This document shows, one piece after another, positions 26,866 through 36,101 of a stretch of 64,000 nucleotides of DNA (positions are counted from its first letter, which is position 1; every line of letters starts with the position of its first letter). Below the pieces are notes generated by a model. The model worked only from the letters and a program-made list of their open reading frames with translations. It ran no database searches and was not told where the DNA came from. Source of the stretch: Paenibacillus albus (GTDB lineage Bacteria > Bacillota > Bacilli > Paenibacillales > Paenibacillaceae); the NCBI RefSeq assembly GCF_003952225.1, contig NZ_CP034437.1, positions 3,158,501 to 3,222,500 of the forward strand, in the 5' to 3' direction. The position numbers and the translations under genes were made by a program.

Positions 26866-26963
26866 GAGCAGAGCATAGTTTGAGATGAGCAGTACGAGAT
26901 GTTTTTAGAAGAGATGAGCAGAGCTGAGCCTAGAGCTTTAAGAGTTGAGACGAGTAGATTGAG
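26866..26963 (+). promoter_or_regulatory. TRAP-binding GAG/TAG repeat array in the trp leader
   Basis: About 16 GAG or TAG triplets begin at 26866, 26871, 26876, 26882, 26887, 26896, 26906, 26911, 26916, 26921, 26926, 26931, 26942, 26947, 26952 and 26961. Most are exactly five bases apart, i.e. with two-base spacers, the spacing known for RNA wrapped on the TRAP ring. B. subtilis has 11 such triplets; this array is longer. mtrB, which encodes TRAP, is in the window. With tryptophan, TRAP binding should favour the downstream terminator. Confidence 0.9.
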
Positions 26964-27097
26964 GATTGAATCGTAGCTGTTTAGTCTTATTTTGCCGTAC
27001 CCAGTTTCGTTAAATTTAGAAATGGGACGCATTATGGGGAGCTGCCGTTATTTCTCTACATTCGAATCAATGCTCATTTATATCTTCTGACATGAAC

Positions 27098-27128
27098 ACT
27101 CCTGCTGCGGCAGGAGTTTTTTTATTTT
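27098..27128 (+). terminator. trp attenuator terminator
   Basis: ACTCCTGC at 27098-27105 pairs with GCAGGAGT at 27110-27117, followed by a long T-rich run, 22 bases before trpE. A competing pairing is visible: ATGAGCA and GAAGA of the TRAP array (26908-26920) can pair with TGCTCAT and TCTTC at 27071-27087, and CTGCCG at 27042 can pair with CGGCAG of the terminator. Confidence 0.9.
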
Positions 27129-27149
27129 TCCTACAGGGGAGAGATTAAG

Positions 27150-28697
27150 ATGAATCAGGAGCTTCAAGAGATTATTAAATTAGCAGGCACTTATAATTTG
27201 ATTCCAATCGTACGCAATGTCATGGCGGATACCGAAACGCCAATTCGGATCTTCCAGCATTTCTATAAAGAACGCCGCGCGTTTCTGCTTGAGAGCGTAG
27301 AGGGCGGCGTGAAATGGGCTCGTTACTCGTTTATTGGCACAGACCCGTTCATGCTGATCCGGGGCAAGAATGGCGAGATGGTCATCGAGAAGAACGGCGA
27401 AGAAACCATTCTTCGCGACAAGCCGATCGAGCTGCTCAAAGCTCATCTGCGCGCATACCGCAGTCCATCTATCGCAGGTCTGCCGCCATTTACAGGCGGA
27501 GCAATCGGATTCTTCGGCTACGATCTGCTGCAGTACTATGAGAAGCTTCCGGCGCACCGAGTTGATGACTTGCAAATGAATGATTTGCAGTTTATGTTCT
27601 GCGATCAAATTATCGTCTTCGATCATTTCAAGCAGCAGGTGCAAGTGATTGGCAACATACATATCCCGCATGGAGCGACGGACCGGGATATCGAAGCGGT
27701 GTACATGCAGACGGTCAGCAAGATCGAGTCGACAATCGAGCGGCTGCAGCAGCCTTTGCAAGGGACTCTCGCAGGCGGCACGGTGCCGGCAGATCCAGAT
27801 CTTGGGGATGTCCAATCGAACCTGACGAAAGAGCAGTTTCTTGCGAACGTCGAGAAGTCGAAGGAATACATTCGTTCAGGCGATATTTTCCAAGTGGTGC
27901 TTTCCCAGCGGTTCAGCATCGAGACGGAAGTCGATCCGCTTCATGTCTACCGCGTACTGCGGACGATGAATCCATCCCCGTACATGTACTATCTGAAAAT
28001 GGATGATGAGGTTATTGTCGGTACTTCGCCGGAAGCGCTGGTTAAGGTTGATGGCGAACGAGTCGAGACTCGTCCTATTGCCGGAACACGTCCTCGCGGC
28101 AAGACGCCGGAGCAGGATCTTGCGCTTGAGAAGGAGCTTCTCGCTGACGAGAAGGAACGTGCAGAGCATCTCATGCTCGTCGACTTGGGACGCAATGACA
28201 TCGGCCGCGTATCGGAATTCGGTTCCGTTCGCTGCGATTCGTACATGGATATTGAACGTTACTCGCACGTGATGCATATTGTGTCCAACGTTTCCGGCAA
28301 GCTGCGGGAGGACAAAGATTTCTTCGATGCTTTTGTCTCCTGTATGCCGGCAGGCACAGTCTCTGGCGCACCGAAGCTTCGCGCGATGGAGATTATTGCA
28401 GAGCTTGAGAATGAAGCGCGCGGCGCTTACGCCGGCGCAATTGGCTATCTGGGCTTCGGCGGCAGCTTGAATACATGTATTACGATTCGGACGCTGATCT
28501 TCAAGAACGGCAAAGCTTATGTACAGGCTGGTGCCGGCATCGTATGGGATTCCATTCCGGAGAATGAGTACATGGAAACGGTGAATAAAGCGATGGCGAT
28601 GCTGAAGGCGGTTCGTGCGGCAGAGGCGATCTTCGCGGAACCGAAGCGCGGCGTGAACATGATTAATATGGACTATTATGCGGGTGCGAAAGGGTGA
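27150..28697 (+). CDS. trpE: Anthranilate synthase component I
   Basis: The 515-residue enzyme contains the tryptophan feedback motif LLES (residues 46-49) and the chorismate-binding C-terminal domain with AGTRPRGKT, VDLGRNDIGRV and AGTVSGAPKLRAMEI. It makes anthranilate from chorismate with an amidotransferase subunit. No trpG follows; as in B. subtilis, a pabA-type subunit encoded elsewhere probably serves both pathways. GGGGAGAG precedes the ATG. Confidence 0.97.
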   Translation: MNQELQEIIKLAGTYNLIPIVRNVMADTETPIRIFQHFYKERRAFLLESVEGGVKWARYSFIGTDPFMLIRGKNGEMVIEKNGEETILRDKPIELLKAHLRAYRSPSIAGLPPFTGGAIGFFGYDLLQYYEKLPAHRVDDLQMNDLQFMFCDQIIVFDHFKQQVQVIGNIHIPHGATDRDIEAVYMQTVSKIESTIERLQQPLQGTLAGGTVPADPDLGDVQSNLTKEQFLANVEKSKEYIRSGDIFQVVLSQRFSIETEVDPLHVYRVLRTMNPSPYMYYLKMDDEVIVGTSPEALVKVDGERVETRPIAGTRPRGKTPEQDLALEKELLADEKERAEHLMLVDLGRNDIGRVSEFGSVRCDSYMDIERYSHVMHIVSNVSGKLREDKDFFDAFVSCMPAGTVSGAPKLRAMEIIAELENEARGAYAGAIGYLGFGGSLNTCITIRTLIFKNGKAYVQAGAGIVWDSIPENEYMETVNKAMAMLKAVRAAEAIFAEPKRGVNMINMDYYAGAKG

Positions 28698-28702
28698 GGA
28701 GT

Positions 28703-29755
28703 ATGACAGTAACGAGCGAATTGATTACGATGCCACGGGCGTTAACGACGTTAATCGGAGGCACGAGCTTGACGCGCGAAGAAGCGCGCGGCGTAATGGA
28801 GCTCATCATGAGAGGCGAGGCTACTGGCGCACAGATCGGCTCCGTCGCCACTGCACTCCGCATGAAAGGCGAGACAAAGGACGAGATAACGGGGTTTGCC
28901 GAAGCGATGCGCGCGCATTCCCACCACGTGCATACAGAGCGCGGTGGACTGCTCGATACTTGCGGCACAGGCGGCTCCGGCGTGCATAAATTCAATATTT
29001 CCACGGCTTCCGCGATTATCGCTTCGGCGGCAGGCATCCGGGTGGCAAAGCACGGCAATCGAGCAATGTCAGGCAAATCCGGCAGCGCAGATACGCTTGA
29101 AGCGCTTGGCGTGAATATTACGTTGACAGCCGAGCAAGCTGCAAGCTGCTTGGATTCAATCGGTATCTGCTTCATGTTCGCGCAGTTGTATCATCCGTCC
29201 TTGAAGCACGCTGCTGCGCCGCGCCGGGAGCTTGGCTTCCGCACCATTTTCAACATGCTCGGACCTCTAACGAATCCTGCGAATGCAGATCGTCAGTTGA
29301 TCGGCATCTATGATCGCTCACGTACGGACACGATTGCGGCTGTTCTTGGCGAGCTTGGTCTTAATCGGGCGATGGTTGTGAGCAGCCACGACGGCTTGGA
29401 CGAGATCAGCATTTCTTCACCGACGCAGCTCTCCGAACTGCTCAATGGCGACGTAAGAACGTACACCATCACTCCGGAAGAGCTTGGCCTTACTACACGC
29501 TCACTATCCGATATCATTGGCGGCGATGCGGCGGAGAACGCACGCATCATCCGAACGATCTTCAGCGGCGAGGAGCAAGGCGCCTATCGTGATATCGTGC
29601 TGGCGAACGCAGGCGCTTGCATCTACGTAGGCGGCAAAGCGGATTCCTTGCAAGCCGGGGTAGCAATCGCAAAAGGCATCATTGATTCCGGCAAAGCAGC
29701 GACGAAGTTGCAGCAGCTGATTGAAACGACAGGAGCGTTGAGCCATGTTTCTTGA
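28703..29755 (+). CDS. trpD: Anthranilate phosphoribosyltransferase
   Basis: About 350 residues, with the phosphoribosyl pyrophosphate motif DTCGTGGSG (about residue 84), the anthranilate-binding KHGNRAMSGKSGSADTLEALG (cited as KHGNR...SADTLE) and GPLTNPA. The exact start is uncertain: ATG at 28703 or GTG at 28694, which overlaps the trpE stop. It overlaps trpC by 11 bases, pointing to coupled translation. Confidence 0.96.
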   Translation: MTVTSELITMPRALTTLIGGTSLTREEARGVMELIMRGEATGAQIGSVATALRMKGETKDEITGFAEAMRAHSHHVHTERGGLLDTCGTGGSGVHKFNISTASAIIASAAGIRVAKHGNRAMSGKSGSADTLEALGVNITLTAEQAASCLDSIGICFMFAQLYHPSLKHAAAPRRELGFRTIFNMLGPLTNPANADRQLIGIYDRSRTDTIAAVLGELGLNRAMVVSSHDGLDEISISSPTQLSELLNGDVRTYTITPEELGLTTRSLSDIIGGDAAENARIIRTIFSGEEQGAYRDIVLANAGACIYVGGKADSLQAGVAIAKGIIDSGKAATKLQQLIETTGALSHVS

Positions 29756-30539
29756 TAAAATCGTAGCAACAAAGCGCAAAGAAGTAGATGCACTGGCAGC
29801 GAAGTTCGACTTGGCTGCAGTGGAACGCCAAATCGCAGCGATGGCTGCTTGCAGAGGCTTCGAGCGCGCGGTGACCGAGAATCGGAATCGCCCGCTTGGT
29901 TTAATCGCAGAAGTGAAGAAAGCCTCACCATCCAAAGGGCTCATTCGTGCTGACTTTGATCCAGTCACGCTGGCGCGGATCTATGAAGAAGCGGGAGCAG
30001 ACTGTATCTCGGTACTGACGGACGTTGATTATTTTCAAGGACAGAATGAGTACTTAACGGCAGTATCGCAAGCGGTCAAGCTGCCGCTGCTGCGTAAGGA
30101 TTTCACGATCGACTACCGCCAAGTTTATGAAGCGCGGATGATCGGCGCGGATGCAATTCTGCTCATTGCCGCAATTCTAAAGCCAGCTGAGCTGTCGGAA
30201 CTTTATGAAATCGCGAAGTCTATTGGGCTTGATGTTCTGGTAGAAGTGCACGACGAGCAGGAGATGGAAGCGGTGCTGGAGCTGGATAAAGCGACACTTG
30301 TCGGAATCAATAACCGCAATCTGCACACGTTCGTGACCGATATTAAGACGACAGAACGATTGATTAGCTTAGTTCCACCAGGCATTACTGTGATTAGCGA
30401 GAGTTCTCTCGGCTCGCAAGCCGATATTGATTTTGTCCAATCGGTTGGTGCTAAAGGGGTTCTTATCGGTGAATACTTCATGCGTCAGCCGGATGTCGGC
30501 GCTGCCGTCGAGCACTTGATGGGGCCGGTGAAGGTATAA
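29745..30539 (+). CDS. trpC: Indole-3-glycerol phosphate synthase
   Basis: The 264-residue TIM-barrel enzyme has the family motifs LIAEVKKASPSKG (about residue 51), SVLTDVDYFQG, LLRKDFTID, GADAILLI and GINNRNLHTF. It closes the indole ring. The stop and the trpF start share a base. An alternative frame for a fused TrpC-TrpF is not present. Confidence 0.97.
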   Translation: MFLDKIVATKRKEVDALAAKFDLAAVERQIAAMAACRGFERAVTENRNRPLGLIAEVKKASPSKGLIRADFDPVTLARIYEEAGADCISVLTDVDYFQGQNEYLTAVSQAVKLPLLRKDFTIDYRQVYEARMIGADAILLIAAILKPAELSELYEIAKSIGLDVLVEVHDEQEMEAVLELDKATLVGINNRNLHTFVTDIKTTERLISLVPPGITVISESSLGSQADIDFVQSVGAKGVLIGEYFMRQPDVGAAVEHLMGPVKV

Positions 30540-31216
30540 TGACGCGTGTCAAAATATGCGGTCTGCGCGATAACGAGACGGTCCGAGCAATGGATGGCTT
30601 GCCTGTAGACGAGATCGGCTTCGTGTTCGCGAAAAGTAAGCGTCAAGTGTCTCCGGCGCTTGCCGGCGAGCTGATCGGCGAGGTTCGGAAGCTCCGTACA
30701 CCGTCTGGGTCAGCTCCACAATCAGTAGGCGTCTTCGTGAATCCGACGATTGATGAGCTGCGCTCCGTACTTGCAGAAGCTCCGCTGGATGTCGTTCAAC
30801 TGCATGGAGATGAAACGCCGGAGTTCTGCGCTGAGGTTCGGAAGCTTCTCGAAGTGAAGGTGTGGAAGGTGCTCTCGGTGCTGTCCGAAGACAGCGAGGG
30901 AGACTCAGCGGCGGCGTCTGTGGGGCCAGATCGTCTGGCAGCATTCGCTGGCACCGTTGACGGCTTCCTCATTGATACGGCCGGTGGCGGTACAGGCGTG
31001 ACCTTCGCATGGCATGTCATTGATCGGTACTCGTCAGTTGCCGCGGAGATTGGAGTCCCGCTCTATGTAGCAGGGGGGCTGCATCCGGATAATGTTGGAG
31101 AACTGCTAAGCAGCTACTCGCCAAGCGGAGTGGATGTGTCCAGCGGCGTGGAGACAGATGGCGTGAAAGATATTCAGAAAATTCGAATGTTTGCAGAAAG
31201 GGTGAAAGCTGTATGA
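30539..31216 (+). CDS. trpF: Phosphoribosylanthranilate isomerase
   Basis: The 225-residue protein starts [12 protein letters not shown], the cysteine at residue 6 being the catalytic base, and has [12 protein letters not shown] and a later [14 protein letters not shown] phosphate-binding segment with the catalytic aspartate. It carries out the Amadori isomerisation before TrpC. It is slightly longer than usual because of a loop around residue 118. It overlaps trpB by four bases. Confidence 0.95.
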   Translation: MTRVKICGLRDNETVRAMDGLPVDEIGFVFAKSKRQVSPALAGELIGEVRKLRTPSGSAPQSVGVFVNPTIDELRSVLAEAPLDVVQLHGDETPEFCAEVRKLLEVKVWKVLSVLSEDSEGDSAAASVGPDRLAAFAGTVDGFLIDTAGGGTGVTFAWHVIDRYSSVAAEIGVPLYVAGGLHPDNVGELLSSYSPSGVDVSSGVETDGVKDIQKIRMFAERVKAV

Positions 31217-32421
31217 TCGAAGTTCCAGATTTGAATGGCCGTTTCGGCAAGTTCGGCGGTCGCTATGTACCGGAAACGTTGATGAACGCACTGCTTGAGC
31301 TGGAGGAAGCGTACAAGCGCTACTCGAAGGATCCTGAATTTCTCGCGGAGATCCGCGAACTCCTGCATAAATACTCCGGTCGCCCGACTTCGCTGTATCA
31401 TGCGAAGCACCTGTCAGAGCAGCTTGGCGGCGCACAAATCTACTTAAAGCGTGAAGATTTGAACCATACCGGCGCACATAAGATTAACAACACCATCGGC
31501 CAAGGTATCCTCGCTAAGCGTATGGGCAAAACGAAGATTATCGCTGAAACCGGCGCAGGTCAGCACGGCGTTGCATCTGCAACCGTTGCAGCGCTGCTCG
31601 GCTTGGAATGTAAAGTGTTCATGGGCGAGGAAGATATGAAGCGCCAAGAGCTGAACGTATTCCGCATGCAGCTGCTCGGTGCAGAAGTTGTTCCGGTTAC
31701 TTCCGGCACGCGCACGCTAAAGGATGCATGCAACGAGACACTACGTTACTGGGTTAGCCATGTCGATGACACATATTATATTCTCGGTTCCGCGACAGGC
31801 CCGCATCCGTATCCGATGATTGTGCGCGACTTCCAGCGCATTATCGGTGACGAGACGAGAGAGCAAATTGTGAAAGAAGCCGGTCGTCTGCCCGATTATG
31901 TTCTAGCGGCTGTCGGCGGCGGAAGCAACGCGATCGGCATGTTCTACCCGTTCATCGGTGATGCCAGCGTGAAGCTGATCGGCGTTGAAGCAGCTGGCCG
32001 CGGCGTAGATACAGAAGAGCATGCAGCGACGATGACGAAGGGCCGTCATGGCGTCTTCCAAGGCTCGCTCAGCTATGTGCTGCAGGACGACCACGGTCAA
32101 GTGCTGCCAGCGCATTCAATCTCCGCTGGTCTCGATTACCCGGGGATCGGTCCGGAGCATTCGTATTTGAAAGATACCGACCGCGCGAGTTACGTTCCAA
32201 TCACTGATGCGGAAGCACTCGATGCGCTTCAATTACTGTCCCGCACGGAAGGCATTATCCCCGCGCTAGAATCGGCGCATGCGATTGCGGAAGTTGTTAA
32301 GCTTGCTCCGACTCTTAGCCGTGAGGAGATTGTTGTAGTTTGCCTCTCCGGCCGTGGCGATAAAGATGTGCAAGCGATTATGGGCTACTTGAACGGAGGA
32401 GGGGATCATAATGGCCATTAA
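31213..32421 (+). CDS. trpB: Tryptophan synthase beta chain
   Basis: The 402-residue PLP enzyme has the cofactor lysine at residue 90 in [11 protein letters not shown], the [11 protein letters not shown] loop and the glycine-rich GGGSNAIG phosphate-binding loop. It joins indole and serine. It overlaps trpA by 11 bases, matching the need for equal amounts of both subunits. Confidence 0.98.
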   Translation: MIEVPDLNGRFGKFGGRYVPETLMNALLELEEAYKRYSKDPEFLAEIRELLHKYSGRPTSLYHAKHLSEQLGGAQIYLKREDLNHTGAHKINNTIGQGILAKRMGKTKIIAETGAGQHGVASATVAALLGLECKVFMGEEDMKRQELNVFRMQLLGAEVVPVTSGTRTLKDACNETLRYWVSHVDDTYYILGSATGPHPYPMIVRDFQRIIGDETREQIVKEAGRLPDYVLAAVGGGSNAIGMFYPFIGDASVKLIGVEAAGRGVDTEEHAATMTKGRHGVFQGSLSYVLQDDHGQVLPAHSISAGLDYPGIGPEHSYLKDTDRASYVPITDAEALDALQLLSRTEGIIPALESAHAIAEVVKLAPTLSREEIVVVCLSGRGDKDVQAIMGYLNGGGDHNGH

Positions 32422-33232
32422 TGCAATTGATGCCGCATTCCAGCGGCTTCGCGAGGAAGGCCGTACGGCACTTATTCCTTTTGTAACGATTGGCGATCCT
32501 GACCTCACAACGTCAGTCGATATCATTCAAACGCTTGAGCAAGCAGGTGCAGATATGGTCGAGCTCGGCGTGCCGTACTCCGACCCGCTCGCTGACGGTC
32601 CAGTCATTCAGCGTGCATCGGAGCGGGCGCTCTCGAACGGCCGGGTTACACTGGCGGACGTAATCGAGGTAGCCGACCAAGCGAGAACTGCAGGCGTGAA
32701 GCTGCCATTCATTCTGTTCTCCTACTACAATCCGATTCTGCAATTCGGTTTGGAGCGCTTCTTTGACCTCATCATTACGAAAGGCATCAGCGGTCTCATC
32801 ATTCCGGATTTACCGCTCGAAGAGGACGCTGAGCTTCGTGCAATGGCGGAGAATGCAGACATTCATCTTATTCCTCTTGTTGCACCGACATCAAACGATC
32901 GTGTGACACGAATTGCTGCGAAGGCTCGCGGCTTCGTCTACTGCGTATCGTCACTCGGTGTTACAGGCGTTCGCGCAGACTTCCACAAGGGCATTGACGA
33001 GTTCCTGGCAACTGTTCGAAGTGCGACAACTACGCCAATCGCAGTCGGCTTCGGGATCTCGAATCGCGAGCAGGTAGAGCGCTTCAGCAAGCAAGCGGAC
33101 GGTGTCATCGTCGGCAGCGCGATCGTACGCAAGATCGAAGAGGTAGTCCCGCTGCTTCAGTCACCGGCTACGAAGAAGGATGGGCTTGAGCAAATTCGCC
33201 AATTCGTGAGTGAGCTAAGCGGCCGTGGATAA
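32411..33232 (+). CDS. trpA: Tryptophan synthase alpha chain
   Basis: The 273-residue TIM barrel has the catalytic [17 protein letters not shown] segment (glutamate about residue 49 and aspartate about 60) and the phosphate-binding [10 protein letters not shown] and VIVGSAIV. It releases indole to TrpB. GGAGGAGGGG precedes the ATG. A terminator follows, so hisC and tyrA are a separate unit here. Confidence 0.97.
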   Translation: MAINAIDAAFQRLREEGRTALIPFVTIGDPDLTTSVDIIQTLEQAGADMVELGVPYSDPLADGPVIQRASERALSNGRVTLADVIEVADQARTAGVKLPFILFSYYNPILQFGLERFFDLIITKGISGLIIPDLPLEEDAELRAMAENADIHLIPLVAPTSNDRVTRIAAKARGFVYCVSSLGVTGVRADFHKGIDEFLATVRSATTTPIAVGFGISNREQVERFSKQADGVIVGSAIVRKIEEVVPLLQSPATKKDGLEQIRQFVSELSGRG

Positions 33233-33252
33233 TCGATAATCGAATACTAGGG

Positions 33253-33298
33253 AGCCCTCTTGCCGTGCCGGCGATAAGCGCGGTAAGAGGGCTTTTCT
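33253..33298 (+). terminator. Rho-independent terminator after trpA
   Basis: AGCCCTCTT-G-CCG pairs with CGG-T-AAGAGGGCT, followed by four T residues. It separates trpA from hisC. Confidence 0.88.
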
Positions 33299-33446
33299 AT
33301 TCGGCTGAACACGCTTCTATGCATAAAAGCTTAAAAGCGCGAAAGAAAATATCAAGTGTACTCTTTTAAATGCCTGCAACTTATGAGACAATGTTGGAAT
33401 AAAGTTTGTACCCTATTCTACGCCACTATTTATGAGGTGATTATTC

Positions 33447-34544
33447 ATGCAACCAAAACAAAGTATTGTCCATTTGCCTGTGTACCAACCTGGTAAACCG
33501 ATTGAAGAAGTGAAGAGAGAGCTTGGTCTCAAGGAAGTCATCAAGCTTGCTTCCAATGAGAATCCATTCGGCAGCTCCGAGCATGCCAAAGCGGCAATTC
33601 AGAACGAACTCAATAACATCAGCCTCTATCCAGACGGTGGCAGCGTGGATCTAACGAATGATCTGGCAGCATACCTTGGTGTAACGCCGAAGCAGATTAT
33701 TTTTGGCGCCGGCTCTGATGAGGTCATTCTAATGCTGGCTCGCGCTTACTTAACGCCTGGCGACGAGACGATTATGGCGGATGAAACATTCCCGCAATAT
33801 AAACATAACTGCGAGATTGAAGGCGCAACGATTATCGAAGTTCCGCTGAATGACGGAACGCATGATCTTACAGCGATGCTGGCGAAAGTAACGGATCGCA
33901 CGAAGATCATCTGGGTGTGCAACCCGAACAACCCGACAGGTACTATCGTACGCAAAGCGGAGCTCGAAGCGTTCATCCGCCAAGTGCCTTCGAATGTTCT
34001 CGTCGTCCTTGATGAAGCTTACTTCGAGTATGTGCTTGATGCGGAATATCCGGATGGCATTACACTGCTTCCGGAATTCAAGAACGTCATCGTCTTGCGC
34101 ACTTTCTCCAAAGTGTACGGACTTGCTTCCCTTCGCATCGGCTATGGCGTCGGCCATGAAGATGTCATTCGTTCCATCAACCAAGTTCGCGAGCCATTCA
34201 ATACGTCCCGTTTCGGACAGGCTGCAGCGAAAGCGTCGCTTGCTGACACTCAGTTCTTGGACAATTGTAGAGCACGCAACGCAGAGGGCATTGCCTATAT
34301 GAACGAGGAATTCGACCGCCTTGGCCTCAACTACTTCGAAGCACATGGCAACTTCATCATGGTTGACGCGAAGCTTCCATCGCAGCAAGTATTTGACGGT
34401 TTGCTGCGTAAAGGCATCATCTCCCGCGCACGCTGGTCCTACTACCCGACTCACATTAGGATTACGGTCGGCAGCCGCGAGCAGAACGAAGCGTTCATCC
34501 GTGCATTGGAAGAAGTACTTCAGGAAGCGGCGGTGCTAGGTTAA
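33447..34544 (+). CDS. hisC: Histidinol-phosphate aminotransferase
   Basis: The 365-residue class II aminotransferase has the PLP lysine in FSKVYGLASLRIGYG (about residue 222), the NPNNPTG motif (about 155) and LDEAYFEY. In Bacilli HisC also transaminates aromatic keto acids, which explains its place between trpA and tyrA. TGAGGTGA lies ahead of the ATG. It needs its own promoter because of the upstream terminator; none could be assigned with confidence. Confidence 0.95.
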   Translation: MQPKQSIVHLPVYQPGKPIEEVKRELGLKEVIKLASNENPFGSSEHAKAAIQNELNNISLYPDGGSVDLTNDLAAYLGVTPKQIIFGAGSDEVILMLARAYLTPGDETIMADETFPQYKHNCEIEGATIIEVPLNDGTHDLTAMLAKVTDRTKIIWVCNPNNPTGTIVRKAELEAFIRQVPSNVLVVLDEAYFEYVLDAEYPDGITLLPEFKNVIVLRTFSKVYGLASLRIGYGVGHEDVIRSINQVREPFNTSRFGQAAAKASLADTQFLDNCRARNAEGIAYMNEEFDRLGLNYFEAHGNFIMVDAKLPSQQVFDGLLRKGIISRARWSYYPTHIRITVGSREQNEAFIRALEEVLQEAAVLG

Positions 34545-34548
34545 CATC

Positions 34549-35640
34549 ATGACAAAAATCGCGATATTCGGCGTCGGGCTGATCGGCGGCTCGCTCGCGC
34601 TTTGCTTTAAGGGCAAACCGGGCTTAACCGTTGTTGGTCATTCCGTACGCGAATCATCCGTAGCCAAGTACCTCGAGAGGGGCGTCGTCGATCATGCGAC
34701 GACGTCTCTTCGCGAGGCAGCAGAGGGCGCGGATTTTATTTTTCTATGCGTACCTGTAGGCTCGCTTGCGCAATATGTGGACGAGCTAAGCAAGCTTGAG
34801 CTGAAGCCCGGCTGCATTATCACGGATGTAGGCAGTACCAAAGCATCTGTAGCTGCATCAGCGCGCGGTGCGAAGCTAGGCGATGCCGTATTCATTGGAG
34901 GCCATCCAATGGCAGGCTCCGAACGCTCAGGCGTAGAGGCGGCTTCCTTGTATTTATTCGAGAATGCCTTCTATGTACTGACTCCAGAGCCATCGACAGC
35001 TCAGTATGATGTAGACAGGCTGACCGAGCTGCTTAGCTATACAAAAGCTCATATCGTTCACGTTAATCCTGAAGAGCACGATGAGATCGTCGGCGCAATC
35101 AGTCATCTGCCGCATATTATTGCGGTAGCTCTAGTCAATCTTGCTCGGGGCTATAACGAGAGCAATCCTCTGTACAGCGTACTGGCAGCGGGAGGCTTCC
35201 GCGATATTACGCGCATTGCTTCCAGCGATCCGGTTGTATGGCGCGACATTCTGGTGAACAACCGCACCGTACTGCTTAAGCTGCTCCAGGAGTGGCAAGC
35301 AGGTACGACGGCCTTCATTGATATGCTGCAAAGCGAAGACGGCGAAGCAATTGAGACAGCTTTCAAAGAGGCTGGCCAATTCCGCAGCACCTTGCCGGAA
35401 CGCCGCAAAGGAATGATTCATTCCGTATTCGAATGCTACATAGACGTGCCGGATCATCCGGGCATTATCGGCAAAGTGGCGACCGAGCTTGGCAACAGCA
35501 AGATCAATCTTAGCAATGTTCAGATCATTGAGAGCAGAGAAGATGTGCCAGGTGTTCTAAGGCTCAGCTTCCGAACACAAGAGGATTTGGACAAGGCTGT
35601 TCAGAAATTGGGCAAAATTGGTTATTCTGTCCATTTTTGA
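34549..35640 (+). CDS. tyrA: Prephenate dehydrogenase with ACT domain
   Basis: The 363-residue protein has a Rossmann start (IAIFGVGLIGGSLAL), the GGHPMAGSERSG substrate motif (about residue 119), a helical dimer domain and a C-terminal ACT domain (about 292-360) likely for feedback control by tyrosine. It converts prephenate to hydroxyphenylpyruvate. It follows hisC by four bases. aroE, which follows in B. subtilis, is not here. Confidence 0.95.
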   Translation: MTKIAIFGVGLIGGSLALCFKGKPGLTVVGHSVRESSVAKYLERGVVDHATTSLREAAEGADFIFLCVPVGSLAQYVDELSKLELKPGCIITDVGSTKASVAASARGAKLGDAVFIGGHPMAGSERSGVEAASLYLFENAFYVLTPEPSTAQYDVDRLTELLSYTKAHIVHVNPEEHDEIVGAISHLPHIIAVALVNLARGYNESNPLYSVLAAGGFRDITRIASSDPVVWRDILVNNRTVLLKLLQEWQAGTTAFIDMLQSEDGEAIETAFKEAGQFRSTLPERRKGMIHSVFECYIDVPDHPGIIGKVATELGNSKINLSNVQIIESREDVPGVLRLSFRTQEDLDKAVQKLGKIGYSVHF

Positions 35641-35669
35641 AACGTATGTTACGAAAATGAAAACGCTTA

Positions 35670-35698
35670 TTGACAGAATGGAAACGCATACATATAAT
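35670..35698 (+). promoter_or_regulatory. Perfect-consensus sigma-A promoter downstream of tyrA
   Basis: TTGACA at 35670-35675 and TATAAT at 35693-35698 are both perfect and 17 bases apart. The only downstream element within 100 bases is a terminator, so it appears to drive a short RNA. Confidence 0.85.
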
Positions 35699-35704
35699 AA
35701 AAGT

Positions 35705-35783
35705 ACAGTATGGTTTCTCTCCACTCCTATCCAAATCCATCGCAGAATTTGCGGGGCCGCCTTTATAAGGCGGTCTTTTTTTG
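35705..35783 (+). ncRNA. Candidate small RNA between tyrA and the ECF sigma gene
   Basis: The predicted start near 35705 and the terminator end define an RNA of about 80 bases. Its 5' half is unpaired and rich in C and U (TTTCTCTCCACTCC), which could pair with ribosome binding sites; its 3' half is the terminator stem. No convincing reading frame with a ribosome binding site is inside. The assignment is an inference from promoter and terminator alone. Confidence 0.45.
35755..35783 (+). terminator. Rho-independent terminator of the candidate small RNA
   Basis: GGCCGCCTT and AAGGCGGTC form a nine-base stem with a three-base loop, followed by seven T residues. Confidence 0.9.
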
Positions 35784-36020
35784 CGTATGTGGAACATTTC
35801 AACGGTTTCATCCGTTTATGGATGTGGGTAAGGAGACTACGGTGCTACTACCCATGAAGCTTTGAAAAAAATTTATCCTTCCTGAAAAGGAATCGTGTTA
35901 CAATCGTTGTGTTGATTGTAAAAAAATGGGGACGACATTCATGTCGAAAGAAGCAGGAATTTAGGCTCAATCCTCGAATTTAATAGTGATCTTTATAATG
36001 AATTATTTTTTTGTTTAGGA
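35784..36020 (+). other. Gene-free region upstream of the ECF sigma gene
   Basis: An AT-rich stretch without a supported gene. TGTTACAAT at 35896-35904 resembles an extended -10 box without a -35 box. A seven-codon reading frame starts at 35941 behind a GGGGA; it is too short to support. Confidence 0.3.
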
Positions 36021-36026
36021 TCGCGC

Positions 36027-36066
36027 AACTTTTCACTCTCGGTTCGGTACAATAGTATACCGAACC
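36027..36066 (+). promoter_or_regulatory. Putative ECF promoter with overlapping inverted repeat
   Basis: An AAC at 36027-36029 and CGGTA at 36045-36049 are 15 bases apart, similar to promoters read by ECF sigma factors. A perfect nine-base inverted repeat, GGTTCGGTA at 36041-36049 and TACCGAACC at 36058-36066, overlaps the -10 region. Self-regulation by the sigma factor is inferred. Confidence 0.45.
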
Positions 36067-36101
36067 GGGAGCACTCCTAAGGCCAAGGAGGGTCGCCCGC
36101 G

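Noticed and set aside
26861-26985. Short repeats that might suggest a CRISPR-like array
   Set aside because: The unit is a three-base GAG/TAG at five-base spacing upstream of trpE, which is the TRAP-binding pattern.
35926-35964. Leader peptide of 7 to 12 codons upstream of the ECF sigma gene
   Set aside because: No convincing ribosome binding site and no repeated codon or nearby attenuator to support a leader-peptide role.
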